Assembly: GCF_002014965.1 (NCBI RefSeq)
Contig: NZ_MUXT01000009.1
Span: forward strand, 124,001-188,000
From: Moraxella canis
Lineage (GTDB): Bacteria > Pseudomonadota > Gammaproteobacteria > Pseudomonadales > Moraxellaceae
Direction: 5' to 3'
Length of the DNA: 64,000 bases
A model generated the notes under the pieces. It saw only the letters and a list, made by a program, of their open reading frames with translations. It was not told the origin of the DNA and searched no databases. Positions 57,943 through 64,000 of the stretch are shown here, one piece after another. Numbering within the stretch: position 1 is the stretch's first letter; every line of letters begins with the position of its first letter. The position numbers and the translations under genes are program-made.

Positions 57943-58464
57943 ATGGTAGAAAAACTCATCTTTAAAGATGCCATGGCGCGCCTAGCAACGGCTGTCCATG
58001 TTGTCACCACTGATGGCGATAGCGGACGCCATGGGTTTACGGCATCGGCGGTGTGCAGCGTCACCGACTCGCCGCCATCTTTGTTGGTGTGCATGAATGC
58101 GCAGGCGCGCTCTTATGAGCATTTTGTCGCTAATCGTGTGCTTGCAGTTAATACTTTGACGCCTGAGCAGGCGCATTTATCAGGCATTTTTTCCTCGCCC
58201 TTGGAGTCGGATGAGCGGTTTGAATATGGCGAGTGGGAGATGTTAAATACGGGCGCCCCCATTTTAAAAGAGGCATTGGCAACTTTTGATTGTCATATCG
58301 AAGACATCAAGGATGTCGGCACACACAGTATTTTTATTTGTAAAATTGTGGGCATTCGTCATGCCGACCTAAGCCAGCAAGGTTTGGTGTATTTTGACCG
58401 AGCTTATCATAAGGCAGGACAGCAGACGGCATTTGAGCCTGAGCTGACCAAGCCAAAGCGTTAG
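57943..58464 (+). CDS. Flavin reductase domain protein (HpaC/RutF-like)
   Basis: The 173-residue protein has the flavin-reductase-like domain: ATAVHVVTTDG...RHGFTASAVCSVTDSPPSLLVCMN (FMN/FAD-binding), RSYEHFVANRVLAVNTL and the C-terminal GLVYFDRAYHK. It would use NAD(P)H to produce reduced FMN or FAD for a partner oxygenase. It follows mesD on the same strand by 71 bp. Because MesD/MesX activity is oxygen-dependent, a supply of reduced flavin to MesX is an attractive inference. A terminator closes the unit. Confidence 0.88.
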   Translation: MVEKLIFKDAMARLATAVHVVTTDGDSGRHGFTASAVCSVTDSPPSLLVCMNAQARSYEHFVANRVLAVNTLTPEQAHLSGIFSSPLESDERFEYGEWEMLNTGAPILKEALATFDCHIEDIKDVGTHSIFICKIVGIRHADLSQQGLVYFDRAYHKAGQQTAFEPELTKPKR

Positions 58465-58495
58465 AGCTCGATTTAAATCGTCAAGCACACTCAAG

Positions 58496-58523
58496 GTCTT
58501 AGCTTATTGGCTAAGACTTTTTT
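58496..58523 (+). terminator. Terminator after mesX-mesD-flavin reductase
   Basis: GTCTTAGC (58496-58503) pairs with GCTAAGAC (58510-58517), followed by TTTTTT. Confidence 0.85.
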
Positions 58524-58573
58524 AAGTATAGACAATAAGATTGGATAAATGTATAGGATTGTGTCAAGTTTAT

Positions 58574-58582
58574 TGCTATAAT
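58574..58582 (+). promoter_or_regulatory. Extended -10 promoter of the AbgT gene
   Basis: TGC directly precedes a perfect TATAAT (58577-58582), 51 bp before the start codon. No good -35 box is visible. Confidence 0.5.
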
Positions 58583-58633
58583 ATATCCCTTTGGATTCAA
58601 AATATTAATTAATAGGCGGAGAGGGAGAGAGGT

Positions 58634-60232
58634 ATGAGCTCACAATCATCCAATGATTTCGATCAAGCCGGCTCAAGTTCGCGCATGCAGCGATTTTTAA
58701 AAGGTGTGGAATGGCTGGGTAATTTGCTGCCACATCCTGTGATTTTATTTGTGTGGATGTCGGTGATCTTGCTTGGGCTGTCAGCCATCTTATCGGCGAT
58801 GGATGTCGCGGTGATGGATCCGCGTCCAGAAGGTGCCAAAGGTCGCGCCGAAGATGGCATGATTTATGTGGTCAATCTGCTTAATGGCGAGGGTTTGGCA
58901 AGGATTGTTGAAAATCTTGTCAAAAATTTCACAGGCTTTGTGCCCTTGGGTACGGTGTTAGTGGCGCTACTTGGTGTGGGTATTGCTGAATATTCTGGTA
59001 TGATTTCAGCAGCACTGCGCGGTATGGTGATGAACGCACCTAAAAAGATGGTGACTTTGGTTGTTGTCTTTGCTGGTATCATGTCAAATACTGCCTCTGA
59101 GCTTGGCTATGTGGTCTTAATTCCACTGGCAGCCATGATTTTCCACTCTTTGGGTCGCCATCCATTGGCAGGCTTGGCGGCAGCTTTTGCTGGGGTGTCT
59201 GGCGGCTACAGTGCCAATTTATTGCTTGGTACTGTTGATCCATTATTGTCCGGCATTAGCCAAGAAGCTGCTCGCATCATTGACCCTGATTATGTGGTCG
59301 GCGCAGAAGCCAACTGGTATTTTATGGCGGTCAGTACCTTTTTGGTGAGTGCTTTGGGTTTTTTTGTCACCGAAAAAATCGTTGAGCCAAACCTAGGAAA
59401 ATATAACCCTCACGACGCCGATGATCCCACCGTGCTTGATAATAAAATTGAGCGGCTAAGCAGCCTTGAGAAAAAGGGCTTGGTCTGGGCAGGGGTGAGC
59501 ATGGTGATTTTTTGCTTGCTTTTGGCATGGACGATCGTCCCAGAAAATGGCATTTTAAGAAATCCAGAAACAGGCTTAGTGGCAGGCTCGCCATTTTTAA
59601 ATGGCATCGTGGTATTTATTTTTGTGTTCTTTGCGATTCCTGGCTATATCTATGGCAAGGTTACTGGCAGCATCAAAAATAACCAAGATGTTGTTGATGC
59701 GATGAGTCAAGCCATGAGCTCATTGAGTATGTATATCGTACTTGTGTTTTTTGCAGCGCAGTTCACCGCTTTCTTTAACTGGTCAAACCTAGGCTCTGTC
59801 ATGGCGGTCTCTGGCGCCACCTTCCTAAATGACATTGGGCTGACAGGACCGCTGCTACTGATTGGTTTTATCTTGATTTGTGCGCTTGTGAATCTGATGC
59901 TCGGTTCCGCTTCGGCACAGTGGGCAATCACTGCACCGATCTTTATTCCGATGCTGATGCTCACAGGCTATGCGCCAGAGATGATTCAGGCAGCTTATCG
60001 TATCGGTGATAGCACCACGAATATCATCACGCCGATGATGAGCTATTTTGGATTGATTATGGCGGTTGCGATTCGCTATAAACGAGATACAGGGGTCGGT
60101 ACCCTGATGGCGATGATGTTGCCTTATTCGATGGTATTTTTATTCGGTTGGATGCTGCTATTTTATCTGTGGGTATTTGTGTTTGGTCTGCCAGTCGGTC
60201 CAGGCGCAGCGACTTACTATCAAGTGGGCTAA
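58634..60232 (+). CDS. AbgT family transporter (p-aminobenzoyl-glutamate / MtrF type)
   Basis: The 532-residue inner-membrane protein has about eleven to twelve membrane segments. Family motifs are present: ASELGYVVLIPLAA, AGVSGGYSANLLLG, SASAQWAITAPIFIPM and DSTTNIITPMMSYFGL. Characterised members import p-aminobenzoyl-glutamate (AbgT) or export sulfonamides and hydrophobic agents (MtrF, YdaH) driven by H+. GGAGAGAGG precedes the ATG. No abgA/abgB hydrolase genes are adjacent, which favours an export or stand-alone role, but the substrate cannot be read from sequence. Confidence 0.9.
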   Translation: MSSQSSNDFDQAGSSSRMQRFLKGVEWLGNLLPHPVILFVWMSVILLGLSAILSAMDVAVMDPRPEGAKGRAEDGMIYVVNLLNGEGLARIVENLVKNFTGFVPLGTVLVALLGVGIAEYSGMISAALRGMVMNAPKKMVTLVVVFAGIMSNTASELGYVVLIPLAAMIFHSLGRHPLAGLAAAFAGVSGGYSANLLLGTVDPLLSGISQEAARIIDPDYVVGAEANWYFMAVSTFLVSALGFFVTEKIVEPNLGKYNPHDADDPTVLDNKIERLSSLEKKGLVWAGVSMVIFCLLLAWTIVPENGILRNPETGLVAGSPFLNGIVVFIFVFFAIPGYIYGKVTGSIKNNQDVVDAMSQAMSSLSMYIVLVFFAAQFTAFFNWSNLGSVMAVSGATFLNDIGLTGPLLLIGFILICALVNLMLGSASAQWAITAPIFIPMLMLTGYAPEMIQAAYRIGDSTTNIITPMMSYFGLIMAVAIRYKRDTGVGTLMAMMLPYSMVFLFGWMLLFYLWVFVFGLPVGPGAATYYQVG

Positions 60233-60270
60233 TAGCGTCTAATAAACTGAATGATTACTACCGTATTAAA

Positions 60271-60304
60271 AAATCACCTAAATGTATATTTGGGTGGTTT
60301 TTTT
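60271..60304 (+). terminator. Terminator of the AbgT gene
   Basis: AAATCACCTAAAT (60271-60283) pairs with ATTTGGGTGGTTT (60288-60300) with two G-U pairs, followed by T. Confidence 0.82.
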
Positions 60305-60430
60305 GTTTTTGAAGCGTTTGAATAGCTTTTGTTTTCTTTTCATCATGGGTGATTTGTGTTATATTGAAATAAATTTATGTATTTAAAAATTATTAATTTT
60401 TGTATTTTTAATTTTATAAATTAAATCAAT

Positions 60431-60477
60431 ATTATTGAAAATTATCAGTGTTCTGATTATTGAAATATTGCGATAAT
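60431..60477 (+). promoter_or_regulatory. Putative catalase promoter with inverted and direct repeats
   Basis: An extended -10 box (TGC + GATAAT, 60469-60477) lies ~75 bp before the catalase start. Over its -35 position sits the near-palindrome ATTATCAG-TGTT-CTGATTAT (60441-60460), flanked by two exact ATTATTGAAA repeats (60431-60440, 60456-60465). This is the right place for an activator such as OxyR, but the sequence does not match the OxyR consensus clearly. The remaining gap (60305-60430) is A/T-rich with no gene. Confidence 0.5.
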
Positions 60478-60551
60478 AACTTTGCATTAGCAAATCGATT
60501 TGGCGATATGAGTCGCTGAATTTATCAAGCCACCTGTAAGGAAGGAAAACT

Positions 60552-62072
60552 ATGAGTGAAAAAAAATGCCCTTATGATCATACTTATTTGACCATGAGTA
60601 ATGGCGCTCCTGTACCAAGCAACCAAGACTCAATGAGCGCAGGACCGCGTGGTCCATTATTGATGCAAGATCTTTGGTTGAACGAAAAATTGGGTGATTT
60701 TGCGCGTGAAGTCATCCCTGAGCGCCGTATGCATGCTAAAGGTTCTGGCGCTTTTGGTACGTTTACAGTGACTAACGATATCACCCAATATACCAAAGCC
60801 AAAATGTTTAGTGAAGTTGGCAAAAAAACAGAAATGTTTGCCCGTTTTACTACCGTCGCAGGTGAGCGCGGTGCTGCTGACGCTGAGCGTGATATTCGTG
60901 GTTTTGCGCTTAAGTTTTATACCGAAGAGGGTAACTGGGATATGGTCGGAAATAACACGCCAGTGTTTTTTATCCGCGATCCTAAGAAGTTCCCTGATCT
61001 GAATAAAGCAGTTAAGCGTGATCCTAAAACCAACCTACGTAGCCCAACCAATAACTGGGATTGGTGGACACTATTACCTGAAGCATTCCATCAGGTGACC
61101 ATCGTCATGAGTGATCGCGGTATTCCTAAGTCTTACCGTCACATGCATGGCTTTAGTTCGCACACTTACAGCTTCATTAATGCTGAAAATGAGCGTTTTT
61201 GGGTGAAAATGCATTTCCGTACCCAACAGGGTATCGAGAACTTAACCGATGCTGAAGCTGAAGCAGTTATTGCTAAAGATCGTGAAAGCAACCAACGTGA
61301 TTTGTTCAATGCCATCGAAGAAGGTAATTTCCCAAAATGGAAGATGTACGTACAAATCATGCCTGAGACTGAAGCAGAAACTGTGCCTTATCATCCTTTT
61401 GATTTGACCAAAGTTTGGCCAAAAGGGGATTATCCACTGATCGAAGTGGGTGAATTTGAGCTCAATAAAAACCCTGAAAACTTCTTTTTGGATGTTGAGC
61501 AATCGGCATTTGCACCAAGTAATTTGGTACCTGGCATCAGCGTGTCGCCTGACCGCATGTTGCAGGCGCGTTTGGTCAATTATGCGGATGCGCAGCGCTA
61601 TCGCTTGGGTGTGAACCGTAACCAAATTCCAGTCAATGCGCCTCGCTGCCCTGTCTATAGCAACCACCGCGATGGTTTGGGGCGTGTGGGCGATAACTAT
61701 GGTGGGCGTCCGCATTATGAGCCAAATAGCTTTGGTCAATGGCAAGATCAGCCACATTTGGCTGAACCACCACTAAAAATCAGCGGTGATGCCAAGATTT
61801 GGGATTTCCGTCAAGATGATGAAGATTATTTCAGCCAGCCTCGTGCGCTATTTAACCTGATGAATGACGAGCAAAAGCAAGCTTTATTTGGTAATACTGC
61901 TCGCAATATGGACGATGCGCCTGATTTTATCAAGTATCGCCACATTCGCAACTGTAATAAGTGCCATCCAGAGTATGCTGCTGGTGTCGCTAAAGCACTT
62001 GGCTTGACTGTTGAAGACGCTGAAAAAGCTCGCGAGAGTGATCCAGCAAGACATTTGCCAAGCTTACTATAA
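60552..62072 (+). CDS. katA: Heme catalase (KatA-type, clade 3)
   Basis: The 506-residue small-subunit monofunctional catalase breaks down H2O2 in the cytoplasm. The active-site His61 is in [11 protein letters not shown], the distal Asn in the [11 protein letters not shown] block, and the proximal heme Tyr in the [17 protein letters not shown] signature. The length (480-510) indicates a small-subunit enzyme without the C-terminal flavodoxin-like domain. GGAAGGAAAA precedes the ATG. No katG is in the window. Confidence 0.96.
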   Translation: MSEKKCPYDHTYLTMSNGAPVPSNQDSMSAGPRGPLLMQDLWLNEKLGDFAREVIPERRMHAKGSGAFGTFTVTNDITQYTKAKMFSEVGKKTEMFARFTTVAGERGAADAERDIRGFALKFYTEEGNWDMVGNNTPVFFIRDPKKFPDLNKAVKRDPKTNLRSPTNNWDWWTLLPEAFHQVTIVMSDRGIPKSYRHMHGFSSHTYSFINAENERFWVKMHFRTQQGIENLTDAEAEAVIAKDRESNQRDLFNAIEEGNFPKWKMYVQIMPETEAETVPYHPFDLTKVWPKGDYPLIEVGEFELNKNPENFFLDVEQSAFAPSNLVPGISVSPDRMLQARLVNYADAQRYRLGVNRNQIPVNAPRCPVYSNHRDGLGRVGDNYGGRPHYEPNSFGQWQDQPHLAEPPLKISGDAKIWDFRQDDEDYFSQPRALFNLMNDEQKQALFGNTARNMDDAPDFIKYRHIRNCNKCHPEYAAGVAKALGLTVEDAEKARESDPARHLPSLL

Positions 62073-62086
62073 TTAAGTCATAGCCA

Positions 62087-62118
62087 TAAAAAACCGCTCA
62101 TATTCTGGGCGGTTTTTT
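62087..62118 (+). terminator. Terminator of katA
   Basis: AAAAAACCGC and GCGGTTTTTT pair around TCATATTCTGG, with flanking A/T tracts. Confidence 0.85.
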
Positions 62119-62132
62119 ATAGTATTCAATAT

Positions 62133-62163
62133 AAAAAATCCGTCAACTGATTGACGGATTTTT
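62133..62163 (-). terminator. Terminator of nqrF (nqr operon)
   Basis: AAAAATCCGTCAA (62134-62146) pairs perfectly with TTGACGGATTTTT (62151-62163). It stops minus-strand transcripts just past nqrF and can also back up the katA terminator. Confidence 0.9.
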
Positions 62164-62167
62164 AGGT

Positions 62168-63403
62168 TTAGCCACCGAAGTCATCAAGTAAGATGTTTTC
62201 ATCTTCAACGCCCAATGATTTGAGCATATTGATAACGGCTGCGTTCATGACCGGAGGTCCACACATATAGAACTCGCAGTCTTCTGGCGCAGGATGATCC
62301 TTAAGATACTCTTCATACAAGACGTTGTGAATAAAGCCTGTGTAGCCTTCCCAGTTGTCTTCAGGTTGGGGATCTGAGAGTGCAACATGCCATTCAAAGT
62401 TGTCAAATTCTTCTGCCAAGCCATCATAATCTTCGACATAGAACATCTCACGCTTCGAGCGAGCACCATACCAAAACGAGATCTTACGAGTAGATTTCAG
62501 ACGTTTTAGCTGATCGAAAATGTGTGAGCGCATTGGTGCCATACCAGCACCACCACCGATAAAGACCATTTCAGCGTCGGTATCTTTGGCGAAGAATTCA
62601 CCATAAGGACCTGAAACGGTAATCTTATCACCTGGCTTTAGGCTGAACACATAAGAAGACATCTTGCCTGGCGGAATGCCTTCAGGACCACGTGGCGGTG
62701 GTGAAGCGATACGGATGTTAAATTTAATGATGCCTTTTTCTTCAGGGTAGTTTGCCATCGAATAAGCACGAATTACAGGCTCATCTACTTTGGATGTGTA
62801 ACGCCATAAGTTAAAGGCATCCCAATCTTCATGATATTCTGGAGCGATGTCAAAATCTTTATAATGCACCGTGTGTGGCGGCGCTTCTAACTGCACATAA
62901 CCCCCTGCGCGGAAAGGCACGACTTCACCTTCAGGAATCTTCAAGGTCAGCTCTTTGATGAAAGTTGCAACGTTATCATTTGAAATAACTTCACATTCCC
63001 ACTTTTTGACATCAAAAAATTCTGGATCGACTTCGATCTTCATGTCTTGCTTGACAGCAACCTGACACGCCAGACGCATCCCTTCGCGGATTTCACCTTG
63101 GGTAAAGTGACCTTCTTCGGTAGGCAAAATTGAACCGCCACCATCTAAGACTTTACAGCGGCACTGACCGCAAGTACCACCGCCACCACATGCTGACGAC
63201 AGAAAAATACCTTCGTTCGCCAAAGTTTGTAGCAGCTTACCACCTGCTGCGGTGCTGATGCTGTTATCGGGATTATCATTAATATTAATTGTGACGTTAC
63301 CTGTGCTTACCAGTTTTGAGCGAGCCGCTAAAATGATAGCAACCAAGCTCATGATAACAATGGTAAACATGATAACACCGCCTATTGCGGTACCAAATTC
63401 CAT
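62168..63403 (-). CDS. nqrF: Na+-translocating NADH:quinone reductase subunit F
   Basis: NqrF is the NADH-oxidising entry subunit of the sodium pump. The ATG at 63403 (411 aa) follows AGGAGA and gives the usual N-terminal membrane helix. The order is that helix (residues ~6-27), a [2Fe-2S] domain with Cys72, Cys78, Cys81 and Cys113 ([13 protein letters not shown]...LACQ), the FAD domain (RAYSMANYP) and the NADH-binding domain ([12 protein letters not shown]...YMCGPP). It is the last gene of the nqr operon, 19 bp after nqrE, and ends in a terminator. Confidence 0.96.
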   Translation of the reverse strand: MEFGTAIGGVIMFTIVIMSLVAIILAARSKLVSTGNVTININDNPDNSISTAAGGKLLQTLANEGIFLSSACGGGGTCGQCRCKVLDGGGSILPTEEGHFTQGEIREGMRLACQVAVKQDMKIEVDPEFFDVKKWECEVISNDNVATFIKELTLKIPEGEVVPFRAGGYVQLEAPPHTVHYKDFDIAPEYHEDWDAFNLWRYTSKVDEPVIRAYSMANYPEEKGIIKFNIRIASPPPRGPEGIPPGKMSSYVFSLKPGDKITVSGPYGEFFAKDTDAEMVFIGGGAGMAPMRSHIFDQLKRLKSTRKISFWYGARSKREMFYVEDYDGLAEEFDNFEWHVALSDPQPEDNWEGYTGFIHNVLYEEYLKDHPAPEDCEFYMCGPPVMNAAVINMLKSLGVEDENILLDDFGG

Positions 63404-63422
63404 GATACTTTCTCCTATCTGT

Positions 63423-64000
63423 TTATAGCGACATACCACCAAATGACATGAAGCCTAATGACATCAAGCCAACGGTAACAAAGGTAATGCCAAGACCGCG
63501 AAGTGGTGCGGGTACATCTGAGTATTTGAGCTTCTCACGGATGCCTGCCAAAGCGGCAATCGCCAATGCCCAGCCAAAGCCTGAGCCGATACCATAAACG
63601 ATGGATTCACCAAAGTTGTAGTCACGCTCAACCATGAACAATACGCCACCCATGATGGCACAGTTTACGGTAATCAGTGGCAAGAAAACACCCAAAGCGT
63701 TATATAGAGCAGGTACAAATTTATCTAAGAACATCTCCAAAATCTGTACTGTCGCTGCAATCAAAGCGATGTAGCTTAATAAGCCTAAGAAGCTTAGGTC
63801 TACATTTGGATAGCCTGCCCAAGCCAATGCGCCGTCTTTTAATAAGAATTGGTACAATAAATTATTTAATGGTACACAAATTGCCATCACGGCAATGACC
63901 GCAATCCCAAGACCAATGGCGGTTGAGACCTTTTTAGAGACCGCAAGAAACGTACACATGCCCAAGAAGAAGGCAAGCGCCATATTCTCAATAAAGACAG
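63423..64000 (-). CDS. nqrE: Na+-translocating NADH:quinone reductase subunit E (5' end outside window)
   Basis: The gene runs past the right edge: the frame stays open to 64000 and reads ...[23 protein letters not shown], so about 10-15 N-terminal residues are missing. The visible part has six membrane helices with the conserved Cys residues in [10 protein letters not shown] and [10 protein letters not shown] that ligate the [2Fe-2S] centre shared with NqrD. The C-terminus ([19 protein letters not shown]) matches the family. It belongs to the nqrABCDEF operon; ApbE, encoded at 36 kb, would flavinylate NqrB and NqrC. Confidence 0.95.
   Translation of the reverse strand, partial: VFIENMALAFFLGMCTFLAVSKKVSTAIGLGIAVIAVMAICVPLNNLLYQFLLKDGALAWAGYPNVDLSFLGLLSYIALIAATVQILEMFLDKFVPALYNALGVFLPLITVNCAIMGGVLFMVERDYNFGESIVYGIGSGFGWALAIAALAGIREKLKYSDVPAPLRGLGITFVTVGLMSLGFMSFGGMSL

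Overview
The window looks like a chromosomal segment of a gammaproteobacterium of the family Moraxellaceae, most like the Moraxella/Psychrobacter group. The support is protein character (short Pta, GroES and P-II sequences, an AcrB-free core layout), moderate G+C, intrinsic rho-independent terminators with long A/T-flanked stems, and gene sets such as lptM-lysA-dapF-xerC, lgt-thyA-folA, a MesX/MesD methionine synthase pair, an AbgT transporter and Na+-NQR. I see no insertion sequence, prophage, integron or CRISPR array. This is ordinary core genome with a few unusual spots. The assignment rests on recalled family resemblance, not on a database search.

Layout. 0.2-4.1 kb: cold-shock protein, a DUF2157/GDYXXLXY membrane pair, ruvC (convergent) and fxsA. 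4.1-9.4 kb: MATE pump, ftsW and murD on the minus strand, then P-II (glnK-like) and a small secreted DUF2147-like protein. 9.6-14.6 kb: an exported DNA/RNA endonuclease followed by a tiny acidic protein, then mutY, ispA, tRNA-Phe and a D-2-hydroxyacid dehydrogenase. 14.7-26.8 kb: rapA, comM, fadH, a small phosphatase-like protein, map, glnD and a secreted WG-repeat protein whose last codons carry the -35 box of ssrA (tmRNA, 26.9-27.2 kb). 27.4-33.8 kb: YihY/BrkB protein, wrbA-DUF2069, DUF3108, groES-groEL and a secreted hypothetical protein. 33.9-39.0 kb: lgt-thyA-folA (4-bp overlaps), apbE, a hypothetical protein and a UbiH/UbiM-type hydroxylase.

39.05-39.62 kb: a 580-bp, very A/T-rich non-coding stretch holding six DnaA-box-like 9-mers, all in one orientation. 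It is the strongest unexplained non-coding signal and a candidate replication origin or DnaA-binding locus. It is followed by xerC-dapF-lysA-lptM on the minus strand.

43.6-64.0 kb: ackA-pta (Pta with a reduced N-terminal domain), pirin, yaaA, an enoyl-CoA hydratase/isomerase-like hydrolase, a rhomboid protease, an OmpA-family envelope protein, rluE, an M61 peptidase, slyD, then mesX-mesD-flavin reductase with a MetR-like palindrome upstream, an AbgT transporter, catalase, and nqrF-nqrE (nqrE runs off the window).

Functional links across the window: GlnD would uridylylate the P-II protein on its T-loop tyrosine. ApbE is the flavin transferase needed to mature Na+-NQR, whose NqrE/NqrF genes lie at the right edge. 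ThyA and DHFR form a folate cycle pair. ComM, RuvC and XerC all process recombination or replication intermediates. LptM, Lgt and ApbE (a lipoprotein) concern the envelope. MesX/MesD make methionine without the classical MetE N-terminal domain.
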